Shown piece by piece: positions 29,393 through 36,963 of a stretch of DNA of 64,000 nucleotides (position 1 is the first letter of the stretch; each line of letters begins with the position of its first letter). The notes under the pieces were generated by a model. It had not been told where the DNA came from. It saw nothing but the letters and a program-made list of their open reading frames with translations, and searched no databases. The position numbers were made by a program, and so were the translations under genes. Source of the stretch: Gordonia hydrophobica NBRC 16057 (GTDB lineage: Bacteria > Actinomycetota > Actinomycetes > Mycobacteriales > Mycobacteriaceae); NCBI RefSeq assembly GCF_001592365.1, contig NZ_BCWU01000003.1, positions 1 through 64,000 on the forward strand, in the 5' to 3' direction.

Positions 29393-30346
29393 TCAGAGCG
29401 TCGGAAGCCGGTGAAAGTTCTCGAGCCAGTACTTCACCCGCGGGATCATCCGATTGTTCTCCAGGTCGGCCCAGATCCAGCGAACCACCATGATGCCGAG
29501 GGCGCGCAGCCGATCCTCGCGTTCCTTCTCCCGCGTGATCGCCTCGTCGCGCGCCTCACCCGGCCGGAGGAGACGACCGTACTTGATCTGTCCGTCGAAC
29601 TCGCCGACCAGCCGGCAGTCCCAGTCGAAGTCGGAACGGTACTCGTGCCCCTCGGCTACGTGCGTGCACTGCAGTACCGGGAGCCGCAGGTTCTCGGTGA
29701 TCATCTGCGCCCGGCTCCACGACTCGCCGACCGACTCCGACAGCCGCGTCGCGAACCGCAGCGCACGTCGCGCGACCCGGACGCCCTGATTACGTCGACC
29801 ACCCAGCATCTCCGCCATCGTCTCGCGCGACGCCCCTCGGGCGAGCGCCATGTCGAACACCGTCAACGCCTGGGCGAACGACGCGCCGGCCGTCGCCACG
29901 TCGACCGCCGTCCGTTCCAGCGAGGTGACTCGGAACCGACCCAGGTCGACGACGTCGTCGTCGGGCAACGCGACCGCGTGGACCTGCCGCTCTGCTCGAC
30001 GACCACCTCCGCTTCGGGCGTCACGTGTCACGTGCACCAGACTGCGGTCGGGTTTGAGCAGCGCGATGCCGTGCACGGCTGCCGCAGACTGATGACTCAG
30101 GACGACGCCGTCGCCGCACCGCAGCGAGGTGACCGCGGCCAGTCCGCGCAATCGATACAGTTCGTCGGCGCCGTCGTCCGTGGTGAACCACGGATCGGCC
30201 CGCACAGAGACGCCCGGTGCCAAGAGAATCAGGTCGCCGCGACGGACCGCGGACCCGAGAGCGGTGTCCGACCACCCCTCCGCGAGCACCGCGGTTCGTC
30301 GAATCAGTCCGAACTCGTCGGTCGGCAGCAGCTGAACGTCGTACAT
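29393..30346 (-). CDS. AbiEi-type winged-helix protein with C-terminal nuclease-like domain (copy 1)
   Basis: 317 residues. The N-terminal 60 residues (FGLIRRTAVLAEGWSDTALGSAVRRGDLILLAPGV) look like the AbiEi antitoxin winged helix. The middle (LSHQSAAAVHGIAL, then VTSLERTAVDVATAG) is the conserved core of this family. The C-terminus, from about residue 235, has SDFDWDCRLVGEFDGQIKYG followed by REKEREDRLRALGIMVVRW, the D...ExDxxxK and helix pattern of DUF559/Vsr-like PD-(D/E)XK folds. No AbiEii toxin is adjacent, so a classical type IV toxin-antitoxin pair is not supported. A GGGGGAG site lies just before the ATG. A paralogue lies at 62892-63827 with the same flanking architecture. Function unknown. 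Confidence 0.8.
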   Translation of the reverse strand: MYDVQLLPTDEFGLIRRTAVLAEGWSDTALGSAVRRGDLILLAPGVSVRADPWFTTDDGADELYRLRGLAAVTSLRCGDGVVLSHQSAAAVHGIALLKPDRSLVHVTRDARSGGGRRAERQVHAVALPDDDVVDLGRFRVTSLERTAVDVATAGASFAQALTVFDMALARGASRETMAEMLGGRRNQGVRVARRALRFATRLSESVGESWSRAQMITENLRLPVLQCTHVAEGHEYRSDFDWDCRLVGEFDGQIKYGRLLRPGEARDEAITREKEREDRLRALGIMVVRWIWADLENNRMIPRVKYWLENFHRLPTL

Positions 30347-30402
30347 CGACTCCCCCTCGATCGCTGCCGCCCATCGTCGAACACCTTCGCAAAAGAGGCG
30401 AA

Positions 30403-30424
30403 TGCGCTATCCACAGTTCTGCGA
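30403..30424 (-). promoter_or_regulatory. conserved CTATCCACAG element upstream of copy 1
   Basis: Twenty-two bases here match 63864-63885, upstream of the paralogous gene, at 21 of 22 positions; the rest of the two upstream regions is not similar. The core CTATCCACAG (CTGTGGATAG in gene orientation) resembles a DnaA box. It starts 57 bases upstream of the ATG, between gene and palindrome. Confidence 0.6.
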
Positions 30425-30449
30425 ACGCACCAGAGCACAGCCTCAACCC

Positions 30450-30497
30450 CTCGTCACACCCTCAGCCGATGATGTGACGAGACAGTGAGGGGGTGAC
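30450..30497. repeat. imperfect palindrome upstream of the AbiEi/nuclease-like gene (right copy)
   Basis: Outer arms GTCACACCCTCA (30453-30464) and TGAGGGGGTGAC (30486-30497) pair at 11 of 12 positions; alternative inner pairing CTCGTCACA/TGTGACGAG (30450-30458, 30473-30481) is perfect over 9 bp. It shares CTCAGC..A.GATGTGACGAG with the left copy. Confidence 0.6.
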
Positions 30498-30530
30498 GCC
30501 CGGATCGGACAGCCGATATCATCACCAGCT

Positions 30531-31022
30531 ATGGCTGATACTTCGAGTAACACCAACAGTGCGACGTTGGCGCTCCGCCGCCGACTTCCCGACAACAGAC
30601 TCGGCGACGTGCTGTTCTCGCTCGGTCTGATGGCGAAGGCGCCGTACTTCGCCACCGTCCTCCCACTCGTGGAGGAGATCGAGCCCGGCTACGCCCGCGT
30701 CGCCGCACCCAAGTGGTTCGGCGTCCACAATCACATCGGGACGTTCCACGCGATCGCCGCCTGCAACCTCGCGGAAGCCGCAATGGGTGCGCTGATGGAG
30801 GCGACGACGCCGAACACGCATCGGTGGATCCCCAAGGGCATGAGCACGCAGTACCTGGCCAAGGCGACGACCGGCCTGACCGCGCACGCCGAACTCGCCG
30901 CCCCGGTCGACTTCGCCGAGATCACCGAGGGTCGCGACGTCGTCGTCTCCATCCGCATCCTCGACAAGGCGGGCAAAGAAGTGGTGCACTGCGACATCAC
31001 GACCTGGGTGACGCCGAAATGA
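30531..31022 (+). CDS. hot-dog fold thioesterase-like protein (DUF4442 type)
   Basis: 163 residues with a hot-dog fold outline: PKWFGVHNHIGTFHAIAACNLAEAAMGALM, where the H-N-x-x-G-T-x-H-A-x-A segment occupies the acyl-CoA thioesterase helix, and a later strand set (KGMSTQYLAKATTGLTAHAEL). It lacks the classical catalytic Asp of the 4-HBT group, and the family has no settled substrate. It overlaps the next gene (ATGA), suggesting co-transcription with a disulfide oxidoreductase, but a functional link is not obvious. Confidence 0.75.
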   Translation: MADTSSNTNSATLALRRRLPDNRLGDVLFSLGLMAKAPYFATVLPLVEEIEPGYARVAAPKWFGVHNHIGTFHAIAACNLAEAAMGALMEATTPNTHRWIPKGMSTQYLAKATTGLTAHAELAAPVDFAEITEGRDVVVSIRILDKAGKEVVHCDITTWVTPK

Positions 31023-31747
31023 GTCGCCTGCGCGCGATGATCGTCGGCGCCATCGCGGCCGTCATGGTCCTCGCAGGTTGCAGCGTCGACGGCACGGCCG
31101 TCAAGGGCTCCCGCGACGACCCCAGTCGGACGTCGGACGTCCTCCCCACCCAGCCCGCGCCGACCACCTCCGATTCGGGCGCACCGATCACCGCCGACGG
31201 CGGATTCCGAGTCACCGCCTCCGACGACGTCCAGGTGGTCGTGACGGTGATCGAGGACATGGCGTGCCCGGCGTGCCGGGCGTTCGAATCCGCCTACGGC
31301 TCGACGCTCGATCAGATCGCCTCGCTGCCGGGCGCCGCGGTGGAGTACCGCATCATCTCGTTCCTGGACCGGATGAGCGACGACGAGTACTCCTCGCGGG
31401 CGGCGAACGCGTCGTACTGCGTCTGGAACCGACCCGGCGGCGATGCCGACCGCCAGGACGTCTGGCTCGCCTTCCAGAGTTCCGCGTTCCGAAGCCAGCC
31501 CGCTGAGGGCGGCCCCGGTCTGCCCGACGAGAAGTTGATCTCACTGGCGAAGGCGGCCGGCGCCGACGACGTCGCCGACTGCATCACCGCGGGTCGCTAC
31601 CGCGATGCGGTGCGCGCGGCCTCGTCGACGACGACGTCCGACCCGTCGTTCGAAGGCACCCCGACCGTACTGGTGAACGGCGAGAAGGTGGACCTCCGCT
31701 CGGTCGGCACACTGCTCGACACGGTGACGGCGTTGCTACCGGACTAG
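31019..31747 (+). CDS. DsbA-family thioredoxin-fold lipoprotein
   Basis: 242 residues. Lipoprotein signal: MSRLRAMIVGAIAAVMVLAGC with the lipobox LAGC at about residues 18-21, then a Ser/Thr/Pro linker. The thioredoxin-like domain begins near VQVVVTVIEDMACPACRAFE, giving a CPAC active site, and continues through the inserted helical region to a cis-Pro loop EGTPTVLVNG. Two further cysteines (ASYCVWN, VADCITAG) might form a structural bond. Predicted to sit on the outer face of the membrane and oxidise secreted proteins together with the VKOR two genes downstream. Confidence 0.85.
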   Translation: MSRLRAMIVGAIAAVMVLAGCSVDGTAVKGSRDDPSRTSDVLPTQPAPTTSDSGAPITADGGFRVTASDDVQVVVTVIEDMACPACRAFESAYGSTLDQIASLPGAAVEYRIISFLDRMSDDEYSSRAANASYCVWNRPGGDADRQDVWLAFQSSAFRSQPAEGGPGLPDEKLISLAKAAGADDVADCITAGRYRDAVRAASSTTTSDPSFEGTPTVLVNGEKVDLRSVGTLLDTVTALLPD

Positions 31748-31750
31748 CCC

Positions 31751-31768
31751 GATCCGGACTTTCGGATC
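31751..31768 (+). terminator. short hairpin after the DsbA lipoprotein gene
   Basis: GATCCG/CGGATC six-base stem with a six-base loop, starting 3 bases after the stop codon and without a U-tract. It may reduce read-through into the next DsbA gene but is a weak terminator at best. Confidence 0.3.
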
Positions 31769-31883
31769 AATTCGGTGCTCCTGTAATGAGTTTCTTAGGT
31801 AGTGGACAGTAGGGTTGCACGGGTAACGACCGTGCGCGCGAGCGCGCGGCACTCGACGCGAGCACTCAAGCGGAGGAAGAATC

Positions 31884-32633
31884 GTGGCGCAGAAGAGCCG
31901 GACCGTCATCGACCCCCGGGAGGCGGAACGCCGCCGGTCCCTGCTGTACAAGATCGGCGCGGTCGTCGTCCTCGTCGCCGTTGCGGCGGGCGTGGTGATC
32001 TGGGCGGTCAGCCACAACAGCGACGGGCCGTCGACTACCGGCGGTTCGGCGACGCCGACGGTGCTGGGTGAGAACGGCGCGATTACCATCACGAAGGCGC
32101 CGAAGGGCACCGATCCGAAGGTCACCGTGCGACTGGTCGAGGACTTCCAGTGCCCGGGCTGCGGCTCGTTCGAGCGCACCTACCGTTCGACGATCGACAA
32201 GCTCGCCGAGAACCCGCAGGTCGCCATCGAGTACACCCCGATCGCATTCCTGAACAGCATGTCGACCACCGACTACTCCAGCCGCGCGATGAACGCGTCG
32301 ACGTGTGTCGCCGAGTCCACCGCCAAGGACGGCGACTGGACCACGTGGCTCAAGTTCCATGCGCTGCTGTTCGAGAAGCAGCCGGCAGAGGGCGGCTCGG
32401 GTCTGCCCGACAGCGATCTGATCTCGATGGCGCGTGAAGCGGGCGCCGACGGCATCACCGAGTGCATCAACAACAACCAGTTCGGCCAGTGGGTCACCAA
32501 GACCACTCAGACGGTCACGTCGAACCCGGAGTTCACCGGCACCCCGTGGGTCCGCATCAACGACCAGAAGTTCGAGGTCACCGGCGACCCACAGGCGCTG
32601 ATCCAGGCCGTCGACGCAGCCCTCGCCAAGTAA
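31884..32633 (+). CDS. membrane-anchored DsbA-family oxidoreductase
   Basis: 249 residues. A single N-terminal membrane anchor (LLYKIGAVVVLVAVAAGVVIWAV, about 21-43) is followed by an extracytoplasmic thioredoxin-fold domain with a CPGC active site (VEDFQCPGCGSFERTY), the DsbA helical insertion and a cis-Pro region TGTPWVRIN. The layout matches the lipoprotein paralogue at 31019 (AFLNSMSTTDYSSRAMNAS versus SFLDRMSDDEYSSRAANAS). GTG start at 31884 with GGAGGAAG upstream. Probably the VKOR partner, as it lies 9 bases before that gene. Confidence 0.9.
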   Translation: MAQKSRTVIDPREAERRRSLLYKIGAVVVLVAVAAGVVIWAVSHNSDGPSTTGGSATPTVLGENGAITITKAPKGTDPKVTVRLVEDFQCPGCGSFERTYRSTIDKLAENPQVAIEYTPIAFLNSMSTTDYSSRAMNASTCVAESTAKDGDWTTWLKFHALLFEKQPAEGGSGLPDSDLISMAREAGADGITECINNNQFGQWVTKTTQTVTSNPEFTGTPWVRINDQKFEVTGDPQALIQAVDAALAK

Positions 32634-32642
32634 GTGGGAGCG

Positions 32643-33296
32643 ATGAGCGACGCCGCCGAGACCGCATCCGTCACCCCCGCAGCCGACGAGCCGGAGTCCC
32701 CGGCGGCGTCGACCGGAAGTTTCTGGTCGCAGCCGCGGTCGGCACCGATCGCGACCGGCTGGGTGCTGCTGGTGACGGGTGCACTCGGCATGGCGGCGGC
32801 CATCGCCCTGCTGCTGGACCGCATCCAGCTGCTGATCGACCCGAGCTTCGTGCCGGCGTGCAGCATCAACCCGATCATCTCGTGCGGCTCGGTGATGGTG
32901 ACCGAGCAGGGCAAGTTCTTCGGATTCCCGAACCCGATGCTCGGACTGCCCGCGTTCGCAGTGATCCTGGTGACCGCCGTGCTGACCCTCGGGCGGGTCC
33001 GGCTCCCCCGCTGGTACTGGTTGGGGCAGGCGATCGTCACGTTCCTCGGTCAGATCTTCGTCGGGTATCTGATCTTCCAGAGTCTGTACCGCATCCATGC
33101 ACTGTGCCCCTACTGCATGGTGGTGTGGACGATCGTCCCGATCATCTTCCTGCTCAGCATGTCCCGCGTGCTGCCCGACGGCCACCGCGGCCGCTCGATG
33201 CGCGAGTGGCTGTGGATGCTGCTCCCGCTGTACTACGTCGTCGTGATCTCGATGATCACCGTCGAGTTCTGGGATTACTGGAAGACGTTGATCTGA
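32643..33296 (+). CDS. vitamin K epoxide reductase (VKOR) family protein
   Basis: 217 residues with four to five membrane helices. Loop cysteines lie at PACSINPIISCGSVM and the quinone-proximal CPYC motif at ALCPYCMVVW, the two redox pairs of bacterial VKOR. VKOR reoxidises DsbA and passes electrons to menaquinone; menC for menaquinone synthesis is also in this window. ATG at 32643 follows a GGGAG site; the GTG three codons upstream is possible. Confidence 0.92.
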   Translation: MSDAAETASVTPAADEPESPAASTGSFWSQPRSAPIATGWVLLVTGALGMAAAIALLLDRIQLLIDPSFVPACSINPIISCGSVMVTEQGKFFGFPNPMLGLPAFAVILVTAVLTLGRVRLPRWYWLGQAIVTFLGQIFVGYLIFQSLYRIHALCPYCMVVWTIVPIIFLLSMSRVLPDGHRGRSMREWLWMLLPLYYVVVISMITVEFWDYWKTLI

Positions 33297-33345
33297 GTGT
33301 GAATCTCGGCGGTCACCGAGTACTGCGCTGATTTCCCGAGACACA

Positions 33346-33385
33346 TGGCGACATGTCCGAGTCTCAGGACTCGGAGATGTCGCCA
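33346..33385. terminator. hairpin between convergent VKOR and mftG genes
   Basis: 17-bp stem with one mismatch (33346-33362 against 33369-33385) and a six-base loop CTCAGG, placed between two convergent stop codons. No clear U-tract on either side, so a bidirectional terminator is probable but not certain. Confidence 0.65.
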
Positions 33386-33391
33386 TCGTTG

Positions 33392-34648
33392 TCAGATCGA
33401 CGCGGCCACCAACCCCGCCACCGCCATCACGCTGGCGTGCGGACCCGACCGCAACGGTGCGGGCAGCACCGATCCGTCGGCCACATGCAGGCCGGTGAAT
33501 CCGTCGACGGCGCCGGCGGCGTCGACCACCCCACCGAGCGGCAGGCTGCCCCACGCGTGCGACGACATCCCGATCGCGTCGTCCACGCGCACCGACCCGG
33601 GTTCGACGAGGTCTGCGAACTCCTCGCTGTCGAGCATCTCGCGCACCAGGTCCACGCCGGCGTCCATCCGTCGGAGCGACCCCGCATCGGGCTCCCCCAG
33701 ATCGAGCGCATCCGCCGTCAGTGAGCCTTGGGTGCCGACGCCCATGTCCGCGACGCCGATCGCGATCCCGGTCCGCGGCACCCCGGCGATGAACGCGGCG
33801 AAGTCGTCGCCGTAGCACCGGAGCTCCAGGCCGTCGGCAGTATGCAGCACCGTCTGCAACAGCGCGGGCGCGGCGACGCGACACCGCGGGGTGAACCGAA
33901 CGAGTCGCTCGGCGTGCTCGTGGATCGGCAGCTCGCCGAGCAGCGGTACCGCGAGCGCACCGCTGCCGAGTGCACCCGCGGCCAGGATCACGGTGCCGGC
34001 GTCGACGCGGCCCGCCGACGTCTCGACTCCGGTGATCCGACTACCCGCGACGGCGAGCCCGAACACCTCGATGTCGCCGAGAACGGTGCGCCCGGGACGC
34101 GGATTCTTCAGGAATCCGTCGACGGCGGTGATCCGGCGTCCGTCGCGGTGATTGCTGCGGATCCGATGGAGACCGACAGCCGGGAAGGGCAGCTGGGCGG
34201 GCTCAGCCGCTCGGTCGCGCCAGTACCGCTCGAACGCCGTCGCGACCGTGCCGACCTCGTCGTCGGCGAAGGCGCTCACCGACATCGTCTGTTCGACGGC
34301 GTCGAACTGCGCAGCGATCTGCTCGATCGGCCACGGCCACGCGGCGTAGTCGTCGCGATGTCCGCGGAGGAAGTATCCTCCGTTGACGACCGAGGAGCCG
34401 CCCAGCCCGCGCCCGCGCACCACGTCGCGACCGCGCGCCTCCGGGTAGCGATGCACACGCAGCGCCCCGGGCTCGATCGGCAGCCGCGTGAGGCGGGTCT
34501 GGGACGCGGGCGCGGGCGCGGCGGTACCGGCGTCGAGCAGCACGACGCGCCGCGCGGGATCACGCGAGAGTCGTTCCGCCACCACGCAGCCCGCGCTCCC
34601 CGCGCCGACGATGACGACGTCGGCCGTGGCGAACGCGGGCGTCGCCAT
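33392..34648 (-). CDS. mftG: mycofactocin-associated GMC oxidoreductase MftG
   Basis: 418-residue GMC-type flavoprotein. FAD-binding VVIVGAGSAGCVVAERLS at the N-terminus, GRGLGGSSVVNGGYFLRGH substrate-loop signature, and the C-terminal SSHAWGSLPLGG...LHVADGSVLPAPLRSGPHASVMAVAGLVA block with the catalytic His region. MftG is known to reoxidise mycofactocinol and feed electrons to respiration. Its ATG overlaps the mftF stop (ATGA). It is shorter than choline-oxidase type GMC proteins, as is usual for MftG. Confidence 0.92.
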   Translation of the reverse strand: MATPAFATADVVIVGAGSAGCVVAERLSRDPARRVVLLDAGTAAPAPASQTRLTRLPIEPGALRVHRYPEARGRDVVRGRGLGGSSVVNGGYFLRGHRDDYAAWPWPIEQIAAQFDAVEQTMSVSAFADDEVGTVATAFERYWRDRAAEPAQLPFPAVGLHRIRSNHRDGRRITAVDGFLKNPRPGRTVLGDIEVFGLAVAGSRITGVETSAGRVDAGTVILAAGALGSGALAVPLLGELPIHEHAERLVRFTPRCRVAAPALLQTVLHTADGLELRCYGDDFAAFIAGVPRTGIAIGVADMGVGTQGSLTADALDLGEPDAGSLRRMDAGVDLVREMLDSEEFADLVEPGSVRVDDAIGMSSHAWGSLPLGGVVDAAGAVDGFTGLHVADGSVLPAPLRSGPHASVMAVAGLVAASI

Positions 34649-36060
34649 CAGCGTGTGACGACCGGACGCAGCGCGCCGAGACTGCGGCCGGCGATGGCCC
34701 CCTGCCAGAGCCCGAGCCCGTAAGCGAAATCGTCGAGCCGGTGCATCACGGAGTAGCCGAGCGGTTCGACCATCGGCGACGACGGCTCGTCGAGCCGAGT
34801 GCGGACCCACGTCGCGACGGCTTCCGCGATGGCCGCCTCCACGAACCAGCGGCGAAAGCGCGGGGAGACGATCAAACCCACCACCGACAGCGGCCAGTAA
34901 TGCCGCAGCACCGCCGACCACACCTGCAGCACGCCGAATCCGAGTGCACGTCCCACGTTCCGTGCCGCGATCAGATCGCGTGCGGGCACGCCGGCGAGCG
35001 GACCGCGGAGGCGGTGAAAGATCCACCCCGACAGCACGGTCGCGACCACGAAGCCGATCCGCGTCCGCGACAGCAGTGCCAGGACGGCCACGGCGAGCGG
35101 CACGCTGGTCATCACCGGGGCCACCAGCCCGCCGTGGCGACTCGCCAGCTGGGCCGCGCCCGTGCCGTAGAAGCGTCGTCGACCGAGCAGTCCGCGCAGC
35201 GTGTCGCGGTGGTCGTGCGCGACGTGCGCGATCGGGTCGTAGCGGACCACCCAGCCCGCCGCGTGCGTGCGCCAACAGAGGTCGACGTCCTCGGCCACGC
35301 GCAGCGTCTCGTCGAAGCGTCCGAAGGCCTCCCGCCGCACCACGAGCGCGGCGCTGGGCACGTATGCGATCGGCGTGCCCGGGCGGACCGGCCCCTCGTG
35401 CGGGCCCATGTCCAGGGAGGAGAACTGATTCGCGTATGCGGCGACGGGTCGCCCGCGACGATGCCGATCGTGCTCCAGCCCGACGATCCGCGGCGCGACG
35501 ATGCCGACCATCGGATCCGAGAAGTGACTGAGCAGCATCATGAGCCACTCTCCACGCGGCACGGTGTCGGAGTCGAGGAAGGCGACGAACGGGGTGTCGG
35601 CGGCGTCGAACCCGGCGTTGCGCGCCGCGGCGGGACCGGCGTTGACCTCAAAACGGATGACCCGGCACAGATCATCGTCCGGAACCGTGAGCGGCGTCGG
35701 TGAGCCGTCGTCGACGACGATCACGCGGAGTCCGGGCAGTGCGGCGATCAACCGGTCGACGCCCGCCTGGTTGCCGCGGGCGGGGATCACGACGGTCACC
35801 TGGTCCTCGCGCGGGCCGGTCATCGGACGCGGGTGGGCGATCCCGGCGTCGAGCAGCTTGCGTGCGAGACCGCGGGTACCCGCATCGCAGACCTCGATGC
35901 GCCCGTCGTCGGACGTCATGCCGAGCGCGGCGTCGGAGAGCTTGAGGACGCGCAGCGGCGAGCCGCCGACGAGGGTGCGGAGGTCGCCGCGGCGCACGCA
36001 GCGGTGATCGATCTGGACCTGGAAGCCGACCGGCAGATCCGTGGTGGACGGACTGGTCAC
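34648..36060 (-). CDS. mftF: mycofactocin glycosyltransferase MftF
   Basis: 470-residue family 2 glycosyltransferase: VTVVIPARGNQAGVDRLIAAL, VVDDGSPTPL, the DxD-type FLDSDTVPRGEW and the later EDVDLCWRTHAAGW acid segment, followed by C-terminal hydrophobic stretches. MftF adds the oligoglucose chain to premycofactocin. The GTG at 36060 lies in a GTGA overlap with mftE and begins VTSPSTTDLPVGFQVQID; the open frame further upstream overlaps mftE and is rejected. Confidence 0.92.
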   Translation of the reverse strand: MTSPSTTDLPVGFQVQIDHRCVRRGDLRTLVGGSPLRVLKLSDAALGMTSDDGRIEVCDAGTRGLARKLLDAGIAHPRPMTGPREDQVTVVIPARGNQAGVDRLIAALPGLRVIVVDDGSPTPLTVPDDDLCRVIRFEVNAGPAAARNAGFDAADTPFVAFLDSDTVPRGEWLMMLLSHFSDPMVGIVAPRIVGLEHDRHRRGRPVAAYANQFSSLDMGPHEGPVRPGTPIAYVPSAALVVRREAFGRFDETLRVAEDVDLCWRTHAAGWVVRYDPIAHVAHDHRDTLRGLLGRRRFYGTGAAQLASRHGGLVAPVMTSVPLAVAVLALLSRTRIGFVVATVLSGWIFHRLRGPLAGVPARDLIAARNVGRALGFGVLQVWSAVLRHYWPLSVVGLIVSPRFRRWFVEAAIAEAVATWVRTRLDEPSSPMVEPLGYSVMHRLDDFAYGLGLWQGAIAGRSLGALRPVVTR

Positions 36061-36770
36061 CGAAGCCTCCCGGAGGCGTCGACGGTCCAGGATTCGAGTG
36101 CGGCGGTCAGCCTGCCTGCGAGGTCGTCGAGCAACGCCTCGCCTGTGGCGGCGTCGGCGGTCGTGGGATCGCCGAGGACACCGCTCGGCGCCACCGCGGC
36201 GACACCGCCCTCGCGCAGCGCGTCGAGCAACTCGGCGATGGGCTCGGTGTTCCCTGCGGCCACGTGCTCGTCGCGCACCTGAGACGGCGCCAGCGCCCGC
36301 ATCACACTGGTCTCGGTGTGGCCTGCGTGAGCGTCCGCGTCGGGAAACGCGCACGGAAACCACGCGGCGTCGCGACCCTCGTACCGCAAACGCGCAACCG
36401 CATTCGCGACGGCGTGCGCGTTGCCGCCGTGCGCGTTGACGAAGACCAGCCGATGCGCCCAGCGCATGGCGCTGCGTCCGTACTCCAGAATCAGCAGCTC
36501 CAAGGCCTCGCGACCGATGGAGATGGTGCCAGGGAAACCCTCATGCTCGCCCGACGCCCCGTACGCGATCGCAGGCGCCACCAGCGCAGTCCGCGAGTCG
36601 TCCACGGTGGCAACGGCTTTCCGTGCGACGGCGACCGCGACGCGGCCGTCGGTGTCCAACGGCAGGTGCGGTCCATGCTGCTCAACGGCCCCCACGGGCA
36701 CAATTATCATCGGCTCAGTTCCAACGAGATCGCGCCACGTCCGGGACGCCAGTTCAGTCGCCGGTGTCAT
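36057..36770 (-). CDS. mftE: mycofactocin precursor peptidase MftE (creatininase family)
   Basis: 237 residues. Creatininase-type metal ligands are visible: Glu30 and His32 in VEQHGPHLPLDTD (with Asp41), His/Asn in VNAHGGNAHAV, and Glu in HAGHTETSVM. MftE releases the C-terminal Val-Tyr product from modified MftA. The ATG at 36770 gives the expected N-terminal length; no good ribosome-binding site is visible. First gene of an mftE-F-G operon, divergent from the CoA-transferase and some 4.5 kb from mftD. Confidence 0.93.
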   Translation of the reverse strand: MTPATELASRTWRDLVGTEPMIIVPVGAVEQHGPHLPLDTDGRVAVAVARKAVATVDDSRTALVAPAIAYGASGEHEGFPGTISIGREALELLILEYGRSAMRWAHRLVFVNAHGGNAHAVANAVARLRYEGRDAAWFPCAFPDADAHAGHTETSVMRALAPSQVRDEHVAAGNTEPIAELLDALREGGVAAVAPSGVLGDPTTADAATGEALLDDLAGRLTAALESWTVDASGRLR

Positions 36771-36892
36771 TGCGCCAACGTTACCGATACCGACCCGAGG
36801 TAGGGAACGCCTGGGCCCGTTTTTCGCGCCGGCCAAGGCCTCACCTGAACCACTGACCACAGCAGCCCAGGAAACCCATTCCGGTACACGTG

Positions 36893-36913
36893 TATAGTGA
36901 CGCTTCGAAGCGT
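36893..36913 (+). promoter_or_regulatory. candidate promoter and palindromic operator between mftE and the CoA-transferase
   Basis: TATAGT at 36893-36898 is a good -10 hexamer for the rightward gene. It is followed at once by the perfect 14-bp palindrome ACGCTTCGAAGCGT (36900-36913), flanked by GTGTAT and ATACAC. The arrangement suits a repressor blocking the start site. The regulator is not identified. Confidence 0.45.
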
Positions 36914-36963
36914 GATACACACCACGCATCCTCCCCCACCGAGTTTCTGTGATCGGAGTTTCC

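Noticed and set aside
29393-30346. AbiEi-like gene considered as part of a type IV toxin-antitoxin system
   Set aside because: No AbiEii nucleotidyltransferase toxin lies next to either copy, and the C-terminal nuclease-like region is not part of the classical antitoxin.
31866-33884. 672-codon minus-strand frame over the DsbA/VKOR genes and mftG end
   Set aside because: Opposite strand carries well-supported DsbA and VKOR genes and the intergenic hairpin; product is low-complexity Arg/His/Asp-rich.
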